From positions 99,841-163,840 of the forward strand of contig MNCI01003408.1 in NCBI GenBank assembly GCA_015680685.1: a DNA stretch of 64,000 nucleotides, in the 5' to 3' direction. This stretch comes from Gnetum montanum (lineage: Eukaryota; Streptophyta; Gnetopsida; Gnetales; Gnetaceae). Made by a program: the position numbers and the translations under genes. Positions 42,301 through 54,700 of the stretch are shown here, piece after piece (the first letter of the stretch is position 1; each line of letters opens with the position of its first letter). Below the pieces are notes generated by a model. It was not told the DNA's origin, did not search any database, and was given only the letters and a program-made list of their open reading frames with translations.

Positions 42301-45300
42301 AAACTGAACTCCCCATTTCAATTTATGATTCATAAGAATCGTGTTAGACAATTGAAATGTGCCTCTAGCGGCTACTGCAGCATATACTGAACCGAGTAAC
42401 AATTCAACTCCTTGAACTTCTATGCAAAGCAACAAAGCACTTGTGATAAAATCATCAGCTAAAGCTAACTGAAAATTTGGTTGAACCATGCATAATGCAT
42501 CTGTATCTAATCTACCTTGAAATTGATAGATCTTTGCCTTTTCCCATGCAACTTCGGGATCACTACTAGTTCCATCTCCAATAACTCTACTATCTAACAA
42601 AATAACAACATACTTTGCACCTATATCATAATTAAACTTTAGGCTAACCATGATATCGATTTGACCTAAGTGTACATAATTATGACCTTGCTTTTTCCAT
42701 TTTTCTATTTCACCTTCTGTGAACATGGGCAAGAAAACAAGACGAATGCCCTTACCTTTTATATCTAACAGAGTTTCTATTTGTTTGATGGATGTAGTAA
42801 TCTTGCAGAAAATGTGTTGGCAAAGTTGTAAATGGCATCCTTCGGAATCTCTAGAAACTTGATATCTTTGTGCTCAGAGGACAAGAATGACTTATGCTTC
42901 TTCATTGCTTCAGCAAATGGTAGGATTTCCTTTTGAGCTTCAAAAATTTCTCCAGATTCTAGCTCAGCTTCAATTAACTACATATTGTTCGATCTGAACA
43001 TATGCAACCGATGATGTATATCACCATCTTCTTCATAATAACCCATGTCTACATCATTATCATAGTGAACTTCTATTTCCATGTCACGTTGGTCTTCAAT
43101 TTGCTGTTGAACTACCATATTAAAAAGCTAGACTCTGAATCTTTGATCTTCCTCTTGTTATATATGTGCCTCTGTTTCTTCATCATAGACCGAATTGGCT
43201 ATTTCATCATAGATTCTTGTTGATCCATCAGCAACTCTGTCTAACAAAATTCGATCTTCTTCCTCAAACGGGCNTTCAGCAACTCTGTCTAACAAAATTC
43301 GATCTTCTTCCTCAAACGGGCTAGGATCTTGGTTTAGGTCAAGGATTATAGGAATAACACGAGAGGAGGTAGCTGTTTTAGGAGGGTATAAATAGCTAAA
43401 TCCATATTTGTCAAAGGATTCAACTTGAGTAACAGGAGGATTTTCTTCAGCTTCATCTTCAGATAGTTCGGAAATTTCAAAAATGACTCAAGTGGGATTG
43501 GATGTAACTGTTTAGCTCCACAATGTGTGAAAAGGGGGAGCTGCAAGCTAGCATCTTGGGGATAGACGTATCAAAGCCTGCTCACAAACTGAAGGGACCA
43601 TCAGGTTGCAAGTGTGGGGTCCACCACTGGAAAGGCTACACACCATGGAATTAAGACCTCGTTAAAAAATTTGTTTCTCCAAAGCATAGCTCAAGTTGGA
43701 GCATATCAAACACTGGGAGAATACATCATGGGGACTAAGTCATAGGAAAGTTTGCTCACTCACCGGTAAATTATTGCTCTTTGTTTTCCAACATTTAGAG
43801 GATAGGGACCATGTGTTGCTGGGAGGGCTATGGTTTTTCAAGGTAAGGGGCCTAGCCCTTACGCATTAGCAACCAAGGGTGCAACAAGATCCAACCCTCT
43901 TCTCTAGGGCTTCCATTTGGGTGTGAATCTTGAGGGTGCTATAGGAACTTTGGAATACAAACTTTTTGAAGACTCTTGCAAGATTTTTTGAGGAGTTTAT
44001 TACCTTGAACAAGTTCACAAAGTCGAAGGAGCATATGGGGTTTGCAAGACTTTGCATGTGGAAGTTGCTCTCTTCAAATGATCTAGAGGAAGAGGTCATT
44101 TTGTACCTTCCCTCTAGGGAAGAGAAAATATTAGTTAAATATAAAAACTTCTCAACAGACAAAATGGGACCACTGAATCCTGTGCAAATTGTGGCAAAAG
44201 TAACCATGTTGAAACAAACTATAGGATCCACAACAAGGCACCTGGGCCAAAACAAAAAGCAGATGCAGACGACTATGCACTGGTGAGGAGAAAAGGTTGC
44301 TTCTCACCAACTGCTAAAGTGTGGGACTTGCAGCACTCTAATACTATGGGTGCTAGAGGGGATAGTCCTTCCCTAAGCCCTACCAATACCGAGGCCATTC
44401 ACACACCCCTGAGCCTTGCTAGTGGCAAGGCTGTTTGCACACCCTGCCACACTAAGGAAGAGCTTCCACCATTGGGGGGGATGGATCTGGACAATGTGTG
44501 GCTCCGCTATGCCAAAGTTGGAGGAGATCATTCAGAAGTACCAACAAGAAGAAAACCCAAGTTTTATGGTTACAATAGAAACTCGAAAGGTAGGATGCCC
44601 ATTGGGCCAAGAAATACAAATTGGAAAAACACAACAAGATATTGACTTGGAATCTCAAGCAATCCTTAAGGAGATTTACAAAAAATGGTCTACAAGTAGA
44701 CCATGAAGATACTATCATGGAATTGTTGGGGACAAGGTACCCCCTACAAAAGCACTCTAAAAGAATTAGTGCACACTAAAGGTTGTATGGTGGTGTGCCT
44801 CCAGGACACTAAATTGCACACCATGCATTGTAATACATAACGTTGGCAAAGCTAGCACTCCCATTTTGTGGATTGCTGATGTAGGGCAAGGGGGCTAGCT
44901 ACCCTCTTTCACATGTCTTTTGACATTGTCAATTCTTCTACATGGAGTATCACCATTTTTTTGCCAATGCAAGGTTTATGGATCACCAATTTTTATGGCC
45001 CCCAAGACTAGGGGGAGCATCTACACAAGCTACTAAGGATTGTTGGTTGCATTTTGAACTAGTGAGCTTGGATACTAATTAAAGACTTTAATAAGAGGCT
45101 CTACACATGGGAAAAGACTGGGGAAGATACTGAACCTCCACTAGGAGGTTAGCAATTCCTACCATTTCTTCACACTTTTGACTTAATCAATGTCAATATT
45201 AAGGGATGCCTTTGTACCTGAAGCAATAGGAGGAAAGGACCAAACTGGGTCATGTCTTGGATTGATAGGGTTTGGGTCAATGCAGAAATCCTTATCAATC

Positions 45301-48300
45301 ACGAAGTCTTAGTCCAAGGTCATGAAGGGAAAGCATCTAAGCACCATGCTCTTATCTGTAAGGTCTAAAAACCATATAGACAAGGATCTACCCAATTTAG
45401 ATTTGAAAGACCTTGGCTAACAAAGCCATGGATGCAACCTCTAGTTGCTGACATCTGTGCAGAATATCTTTTCCAAGTGGACCCTTGGGATCTTCTGAAA
45501 CACAACATGGCTAAGCTCAAGCAAGAGATACAAAACATGAAAGTGTCTAAAAGATATTCCTTCCAAGCCTCTTGTGCTATGGTACAACAAAAGATGATCG
45601 ATGTCCAACCAAGATAGGAAGTTGGGGAATCGTTGGTGGAAGAGCAACACGGTTTGTTGGTAGCACTCCAATAGTAGTTGGAAAAAGAGGAACAATACTA
45701 GAAATAGAGATCATAGGTCAAATGGCTTAGGGAGGGAGACAAGAACACTCACTTTGTTTTGCTGCTACAAAATTCAATAATGAGGCCAAAAGATTCACAA
45801 TCTTTTACAAGAGGGACATATCCTCCATGATACAAATGATATTGCTTAAGCTATGCAAAGATATAGGTCCAATATCTAGAGAAGGGGGATTCCTCCTCCA
45901 TTTTGGTTCTGATCCAAAGAGCAGTTGGGGAGGCTGATAACCAAAGGCTTATCACCCCCATTGCCAAAAAGGAGTTATCAGAAACTATGGCAATGCTCAA
46001 ATTCCCTAAGGGCCCAAGACTAGATGGATGGCCCATTGAATTCTTTCGCAAATTTGCAAATATATTAGGGGGTAATATACTAGATGCCTTCAATCTCATG
46101 TAAAATGATAGCAAATTTGACGTGAGATCAACTACTCTAGGATTGTGATTATCACAAAGACCATTACTCCAATGGAACTATCACAATTCAAGGCCATTGG
46201 AGTGTGCAACATGCTTCTCAAACTTTTCACAAAAATTCTGGTCAAGCATCTCTAGTCACTGATGCCAACCTTGGTTGGTATCCAACAAGCAAGATTCATC
46301 ACAGAGAGATATATACAAGACCAGATCCTTCTCCTACAAGAGGTAATGCATTCAATCCAACACACCAAGTTCCTAGGTATGTGTATCAAACTTGATATCA
46401 CCAAAGCTTATGACATTGTTCATTGGAGTACCCTCTAGGATATCATGATCAAGAAAGAAATTCATCACAAATTTGTTAACTTATGCATTAACCTTCAATC
46501 CACGAGGGCATACTCTTTTGATATCAATGGGCAGCTTTGAGGGTTTTCCTCCCATAGAGAAGGCTTCACCAAGGGGACCCTCTCTCACTATACTTATTCA
46601 TTATTGCTATAAACACCATGAATTTTTACTGTAGGATAGAAGGCATCAAAAGATTGTACATTGAAGAGCTGAAATGTATCACTAAACACTATGCATACAA
46701 AACAATACTAGTTACTTGGGCAATTGTACCGTAGGCACAAGCAATGAACAAGGCACTTAATAGAATGGTGCATGAGGTGGGGTTGGAGCTCAATAGGGGG
46801 AAATCCACAATCCACATCTTTTACACTAAAAGAATTGTTAAAAATCAAGTATGCCGAGAGCTTGGAATCCTACAAGGAACAATACAAGATTCCTATTTGG
46901 GAATGCCCATATTTGCCTGGAATAGGAAGATGTCATGGAATAAGCTAATTCAAAGATTTCAATCAAAAGTGGGGCACTAGACTTCATGCTTCCTCACAAG
47001 AAAAGGAAAGATCATCCTAGCAACTTTGGTCTTGTTTGCCATTGCTAAATTTGTTGCCTTTGTCACCATTCCTCCAAAAGGTGTCATTAACAAAGTGGAC
47101 CAAATTATTTAAAATTTTATTTGGCCTAGAGGAAAAGGGGATGAACAAATGCACCTTGTCTATTACAAGGAGGTCGCTAGACAAAAATTGACAAGGGGTT
47201 TGGGGGTGCTAAAGTTCAACAATGCCATCCTAATGGGATATCAAGGCATCATAAATAGATTCATGCAACATCATAACTATTTAGCATAGGTGTACTTATA
47301 CTCAAGAAAAAAAATCAACCTTGGACCATACATCTAGTGTAACCTCTATAACCATGCACATCAGGTGACTTAATAGGGAATGCCAAGAATGCAGCCATGC
47401 AACATCATCAAACACAAAAACCCTATTGTTCTTGTTTGGCGGGCCGCTTGGAAAGGGCACCTATAGGAAAAGATTAAATGCTTTATTAGGCTCTTTTCCA
47501 AGAGCACGTTGCTAATGCAAACACTCCTATGAAAGCAAAAATTACAATTAAGTCACACATACCCCCTCTTTTGTACTACAAAGGAAACGATCCATCATTT
47601 CACCTATGTCTACGCATTTTCTTCTCCCTGGAGGGTTGTCACCATTCAACTGCCATTGCACTTTCACGGTGACTTGCCTACCACTGCCATTCTCTAGTGC
47701 ATCTAGAAAGTCCACAACAAACATATATTTAGGTTAGCATCGCTTAAGCTGCCAATGCAAGATGCATTCCTTCAGCAACAATTGTGAAAAGAGGTAATGG
47801 TAGCAATGGGAGGGATCCCTACCTATGAGCCTAAATGCAAGAACCTTGAAAGCAACCAAGAGCTCTAGGATATGGTGACACAAGTGGGCAAGGTGACATC
47901 TTGCCCCTACTTGTAGGAGACCCTAACCTTGCTGACAAGTCCTTTTACAAACATTAGAGAGGGGACTCCACAATGTTCCATGGCATACACATTTCCTTAA
48001 CAAAGGTAACTATTGCAAGGTTCCTGGGGGTGCCAAAGTAAGGGAAGGTTGTCTTGCCCACAAGTGGCAGGTTGCAATATAATGAAGGTTTCTATAATAG
48101 GTCACTGCCCAAGACAAGTAATGGGCAAGTCTCAAAGTCAACCCTACCACAACTTTGGTAGAAAGCTGCAGAGTTACTGAACTGCTATTTCATGCAATCT
48201 GGAAACATTTAGAAACTACAAAGAGCTCACTTCACATTCTTAAGGTGCCTATGGCTTGGTTGCTAGGTTAACATGCAAAAATTTCTTATAGCTTCCTTGC

Positions 48301-51300
48301 ATAGGGAGTGCAAGGGGCATCATTTTGGCCCTCTGGTAGGCTGCCCAACCGCTGGACCCACCACTGACTAGGCCCTCACCTTTCACAACCATCTACAAGT
48401 GACATTGTAATATTGAAGGAGCTTCCTCATCCTTGGCGCTAGTGGCACAAGGTGCTATGGGAAGGATGGGAGATGGATCTGGCTTAGATCGATAGGAGTC
48501 TACAACAAACCAACCATTTAATGTACAAGGGCAAATCATGTAGGCCGCAAAAGTACTCTACTAGGAGTTACAAGTGAAATATGAGGAGGACCTCACAAGG
48601 GCCACAACTAAGGTGAAGGCAAGGGTGCATGCGAAAGAGAGGGCTACTTGGGAGGCAAAGCTACATAAACACAAGCAAGAGCAACGATTGCACACTGAGC
48701 AGGAAGAACAACACCACATAGAGGTTACCAAGGAGGGTAGACGCTAGAAAGATCTAAGAAAGATTGCCATCAAGAACGAACTGGAAGATATCTTAGACAC
48801 ACAAATAAAGGAGGAACTGCTCAAGGAGGAGCACGAGCGTAAAAAGAGGGCCGAAGAAGAGGAGGAACAACAAGTCAAGGACTTGCTAGAATAACAAATG
48901 AAGCATAGCAAAGATGCAACACACAATTCAAATGCTCATCATTGGCTACAAATGGAACACTGCCCATACATCTTCATGGACATCAACCAAAATACAGCTT
49001 GACACACTTTACACATATTCACTTGGATTACCATGGGCAAATTGCATCTTGATGGCGCCAAAGGGTTGAAAGCCAAGGAGCACAAGCAACAAGAAGAATA
49101 GTATAAGCAATTCCAAAAGGTTGTTGCCTTTGTGGTGTCTAAACATCATAGAGTCATCATGGATGCCATTCATGCCCCATAAAGGGCATGCTGCCCTTGC
49201 ACCAAGCTACCAAGACCCATTTAAAGCTAGGTTATGGAGTGGACTATGGTAATGATAGGGGGAGATTTGAATTGGGGGGTTCCATTTGCCCTAATTTGGA
49301 AAGTTTTTGTTTAGTGCCACTCAGGGTATTCTGCAATCCATTGTGTGTCTTGTTTTCTATCAGTCTGGGGGAGATTTTGGTTTCTAACAGGGGTTCTTCT
49401 CCCCTCCCTACCATTTAGAGTGTACATACATTGATTCCTGATTTTATGATAAAAACCTCAACCTCTTCTCAAAAAAACAAAATAAAAAGATCAAAGAAAA
49501 TCTTAATAATATAATTAAATACATTCAATTTCAGTTTTGTAATAGCCTTTTATCACAACTTTATTTCATAACAATGTTTATTAGTATCACATATTCTACT
49601 CACAACTCATATGTGCACGTGGACTTTAATTTTGAACCTAATGATTATAAATGGAATGCTCTAAACATCAAGTGTAGGACTATAAAATCCACCTTGTGAG
49701 TTGGGACCAGGTCACACACCCCCATAACGCGGGGGGCTAGGCATTTCCAACTTTGAGGACAAGTTGACGATGGGACAGCAACGCCTATTACTCTGGTTCA
49801 CGAGCCAATTTGGGTAGCCGGCTCAGTGGGTCCGAGTAATGAATGCAAAATATAGACAATGGTAGGCGGGGGCACAGGACTCAAAGCCCTGGCAGATGCT
49901 CTACAACCACACACGCAAAATGCAAGCACAAGGGTGGTTGATTCTTGAGCCACGTTGCTTGTTGGCAACCATGTACTTGTCGGTACCAGGCTAGCGGAAG
50001 ATCTGGAAGGGATAGCTGCCTAAGAAAATTAAAGTGTTGCTATAGTTAATTAAGAACAACGTGCTGCCTCTTTAGGCGCTCATATGTAGGCAAGGCCTCA
50101 TTTTGGATGACACCTATCCTCTGTGTGGCGCTGCACCTGAGACCGTGCAGCACTTCATTTACGAATGCGCCTGCATGCGCTCCACATGGCGTACTACAGG
50201 TTCGGCCCCCCGATGTGCTTCACTGGCAATTCTTGAGCCACACTACTTTTATGGGTAGCGTGGAAGATGAGAAATCGCATAATCTTCCAACAACACAAAC
50301 TACCACCCCCCCCCCTCCACAGGTAGTTTCCCAAGCCGAAGTTACGTGGAAAGAGATTGAGGCAACAATGGAAGTCATGCTGATGTACAAGCCTGACTAT
50401 GCAACGTTCCAAACAGATGAGGAGCTGTGGCAGATGGTGGAGCAATGCAGCTGGAGCGACGTGTTGCAATGACTAGTCAATGACCCAAACCTCTCTGACA
50501 ATGCTTTTTTCACTAACTAGAACAAGGACCAAACCTACTTTAGGGGTACAGAGGTCATCATCATTGAGTCCTCGATTGCCAAGTGTCTGGGGGCCTAGGC
50601 CGATGGCAAAATCATTCTACCATCCACACACAAGCTACAAGATGCCGAAATTTTCTTCAACGGGCCAATGCCATGCACTCAGAGCAGACAAGTTCCTAGA
50701 TCCTCCCTACCCCTAATCTAGGCCCGAGCAATGGATCTTGTGGACAAATTTTTTGTTCAATCTAGCAACAGGTCAAAACTCCAAGGCATCCACTTCACTT
50801 TCCTCAAATGCCTTAAATTGGGAGTTAGGGTTAGCCTGCCCAAGTTTTTTCTGGCAACTCTACAACAACAAAGGCGAGGCTACCACTCTGGGCTCATCTT
50901 GGCCTTATGATGGGGGCCAACAGGGGGGACAACATCCTTCAAGGCTGCAGAGTGCCCCCCCGTTAGGAGGCTCCTTGTCTGACCCATCCCTTTCAACCAG
51001 CCAAGAGAGTCTATGGACCCAACCCACGATCACGTATACAAGGAGAAGACATAGCCATTGGGGACAAAGGCCCCCAAACCCCATGGAGGTGTCGAAGATG
51101 TCACCACCTAAAACATCAAGGCGCAACGAAAGCAAGGACGAGGTGCTACAGCAAGCAACATAGGAGGCCGCAAGCGCAGCACGCAACATTGAGCACTAGG
51201 AGTGGGAAGCAAAGTGGGAGGAAGCCCTCGCTCACGCACAGACCAAAATGGAAACCCATTTCCATGAAAGCGAGCAAGAGATAATTAGGAAACAAGCCCT

Positions 51301-51714
51301 ACTAGCAGATGCAACCCAGGCCCATTTGGTGGATGATATCCAGGCCCAAGTGAGAGACGAGCTGCTCTATGAGAAAATTGCCCAAAGAGACCACAAGGCA
51401 GTTGAACAAGCTTAGCAGGAGCAAGAGCAAGAGGAGGAGGCACAAAGACAACGCCAACTAGACCAGGTGCACAAACAAAGTGCACACCAATGGCTTAGAG
51501 TTGGACGATGTCCATACATCATCCTAGGCATCAACTATGACTGCACGTGGGTGGAGCTCCAACGCCACATCCGTCGGACCTTGACGTGTTTCCACCCAGA
51601 CGAGGGGATGTCCACGAAGGATCGAAACCAACGTGAATCAACCATGCAAGGTCTCCAACAGGCCGCCAACTTTGTGGACACGAAGCTCCATCGTAACACG
51701 TTGAACATTCTCCA

Positions 51715-51750
<36 letters not shown>

Positions 51751-54700
51751 ACCCCTTGTCTTGTATGGTATTTTTTGACGTCAACAGTTGGTGCACAGTT
51801 TGGGCACAATGGATTGAGGATTAAAAACCTCCCACCTAGGCCAAGGTCATTGACGCACATTTTGTAACATCTTGTATTCTATTTTCAGTAATTTAATCCC
51901 GAACATTTCCTCCCAAAAAAAAATGTAGGACTATATATTAACTAGTAAATTCATTCACTAATTAAAATTGTAAGGGTAGCCTCAGATGTTTTTGTTCTTG
52001 ATGGGAAAACATAGTGTGTACTTGTTATAAACAATCCACAGTATTGTGTTTTAGCATGCAATTTATAACATTCTTAAGGATTTGAAACATTTTATCCCTT
52101 TGGCATTTTTTCTGTCTTATAAAAAAATCAAATCATCTCAAAAAAAAAACCAAAATAGATGATAATGAGTGATATTCCAACAAGAATGTAATTTCAAACT
52201 GTACATTATGTTAGTAGTTCATAAAATCTATTTTCCAGAAAAAATACAAGGCTGAACAGCCTCAATTACTGAACCATGTATATTTTTGTCATTGCTTACA
52301 GGCATTGCTAGCTGCCCATCATTACTTTCCAGCAAGTAATCTATATATATTATTCCATCATCCGAGTATAGAATTCAGTATACAAACGTAAGCATTAGAG
52401 CCTTCCAGTTACAATGATTAGATTCAAGGGTCAAGTTTGCACATTCCTCTTAAGGACACAGATTGTTCAGCTTGATGTTTGTCAAGTAGTCAATCGGCCA
52501 TTAAAAGTACCATCAAATAACCAGCCTCACCCAAATGCAATGGTATAAAAGCAATGATGATTTTAAAAAGAAACAGAATGGGGTGGGAAACAACCCAAAA
52601 AAGAAAAAAGAAAAAAATGGTCTTGCTCCTTTTTCCCTCCTCGCTGGAAGTTGCCAAACCAAAGGCTTTTATACATACAAACAAGACTCTAATAGTAGTC
52701 GATAGCTCCCACTTGACCTAATACCTACCAGGGAATCAAAATTATAGCCTCTCTCATATAAGACCTGCACAACTTAGCAACGTACTAGTTGACAAAGACT
52801 CAAAATCAAATAACCACAAATACAAACAGGCAAAGTGAAAGGAAACAGAAGACATGAAAACACACCTGTCATATCTTCACTTGAAGAGCCTGTGCGATTA
52901 AGGCCAGCAAGAAACTTAAACATCCCAGAGTGAACAGAATCAACTCTGTAAGAGTAAATTTTGACACTTGCTTCCAAAGTGCAACTAGCCTGTTAAAACC
53001 ATGCACCCTTAAATTTAGTTCCCAAACTCCAAAGCATTGATATCTGCTTAAGCAAACAATTTAAATATATTTAGATATTAATAAGCAACAATAACAATAG
53101 TATACTGCAAGCCTCTCCCATAGTATATTTGATCTTCCCTAGTCAACTAGCATTTCTGTATACAACGCTGAAGAAATGTATAAGTTCTAAAACAGATTGG
53201 TGAGACAGAAACATGACATTGGTCAGAACAAGTAACCATGGATAAACACTTTAATTTTGTAAGGAAAAATGCAATCAAGGTTTATCATATTATGAATTAA
53301 ACCAAAGTTGTGAGACTTGAAGGAACTTATATCAAAATTATTTCCAAATTAAGAAGCGGAGTTAAGTCTTACAATGGAATGGATCACCCCTGGGTGTCTG
53401 CAAAAGCATGTAGACAAATTTACATGGATATGCTGTGAAATAGGTTCTACACCATTTATTTGCATGTATTCATAAAGTACAATATCAGGAGGGGACAATG
53501 TCAAATCATTGGAGGAGAAGAAGCACTATAGTACCTATGTACAAGAACAACAGAGACATTTAAAACTATAGAAACTATAAAGGCATCAAGCTTATGTGTC
53601 ACACTATGAACTTATGGAAAAGAGTTATAGAACAATGCTTAAGGCAAGAATCAACTCTTTCTGAAAATCAGATGTGTTATGTCTAGAAAATCAACTGTGG
53701 AAGCTATTTTCTTGGTACTAATGTAGAAATTTAGGTGTAGAAAGAGGAATCTGCATAAGCAGTTAAGCATGCTGCTGTCATTGAAGATAGCTCATGGCGT
53801 TCATTTTTGCTTGTTGCTTGGAACCAAAAAAACTGCTACTACTCTATGCCTTTCAGCCTGCTTGAACAATTTTCCATTATCCCATTGACTCCTATGAATC
53901 TAGAAAACTTGTATTTCTCATTCACAAATTCATCTTTGTCTATTTGTATTTCTCATTCACAAATTTATCTTTCCATATGCTTTTCATTAATTTAAAGAAT
54001 GTGTATGATAAAGTCCACCACAGGTTATTTGATGGATGTTAAAGAGAAAAAATATTTGTTGGATGCATAAACATTATTCAAGACATATAGGATGGAGACT
54101 AACAAAGTTCACCATGATGATTAGGCTACACCAAGGATCTACTCTAAGCCCTTATTTGTCTGCCATTATTATGAATGAGCTGACTATAGAAATACAAGAT
54201 CATATCCTTGGTGTATTATGTTGCCAATGATGTTGTATTGGTGGACAAATCTCAAAACACCCTAGCTATGAAGATGGAGACTTGGATAACTAACCTAGAT
54301 TCAAAAGGGCTGAGGATTAGTAAAAATAAAATGTGTCTTTAATGGAAAAGAAAGTAATGAAGATATGAAGACTAGAACTAGTGTTATGAGACTCAGACTT
54401 TGCAAGTCCCTCATTTTTCCAAATGAACTTGGATCATCATTATCATCATCCTAGCCTTGTCCCAACAAATGGGGTCAACTAGAAGATTTCATATAAATGC
54501 AACTAAAAAATTCAACCTTACCTCCATATATGTAACAAAAATTGAATTTTTCTGAAAGTAACAAAAATATTTTTAGCCTGATTGGTCTACTTTCTAGACA
54601 ATAGCATTTTTCCTCAACTCACAATTCTATTTATTCCATAAAAAGAAAACAAATTTAAAGAATTAAATGCAAAGCCCACAATCCAACTTTATTGTAAAAA

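Larger units (their letters stand above)
38590..43550 (-). mobile_element. Endogenous caulimovirid (pararetrovirus), 3'-truncated
   Basis: Order on the minus strand: acidic N-terminal region, movement-protein-like region, capsid-like region with a CCHC zinc knuckle, aspartic protease, and reverse transcriptase cut off just after the MPFGL motif. This is the gene order of Caulimoviridae with one long polyprotein, as reported for petuvirus-like and gymnosperm endogenous forms. From 42800 to 38690 all pieces are in a single frame, interrupted only by in-frame stops; one frameshift lies near 42810. RNase H is absent, so the copy cannot replicate. It lies in CAP-H intron 3, in sense orientation, next to a LINE at its upstream end. 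Genus-level placement is inference. Confidence 0.88.
43550..49490 (+). mobile_element. L1-like LINE copy E, near full length
   Basis: The longest copy. ORF1 (about 43600-44700) has KEHMGFARLCMWKLLSS and a CCHC-like CANCGKSNHVETNY at 44177-44218, a plant LINE gag arrangement with a DUF4283-like part. ORF2 starts at 44706 (MKILSWNCWGQGTPYKSTLK) with the AP-endonuclease. The RT has FITERYIQDQILLLQEVMHS and CIKLDITKAYDIVHW near 46385; the catalytic YADD reads YAYK. DSYLGMPIFAW lies near 46891, then the zf-RVT-like part. The extra 3' module follows (about 47800-48380), then a coiled coil (48540-48900) and a J-like domain (48961-49173). An A-rich tail is at about 49470-49490. Many stops. Antisense to CAP-H, intron 3. 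Confidence 0.9.
49700..51925 (+). mobile_element. L1-like LINE copy F, 5'-truncated, GC-rich
   Basis: Starts in the zf-RVT-like part (about 49700-50280) and continues into the 3' module. QVVSQAEVTWKEIEATMEVM leads to WQMVEQCSWSDVLQ at 50429, then AKCLG..ADGKIILP near 50580, FFVQSSNRSKLQGIHFTFLK near 50750 and LPKFFLATL. A charged coiled coil lies at about 51110-51470, and the J-like domain at 51509-51715. The tail has a run of 32 C and an A-rich end near 51913. This is the best preserved copy of the module and the only one with an HPD triplet. Antisense to CAP-H, intron 3. Confidence 0.85.

Noticed and set aside
51531-51860. Glycine-rich minus-strand open frame
   Set aside because: Made by the reverse of the C run and of the J-like region.
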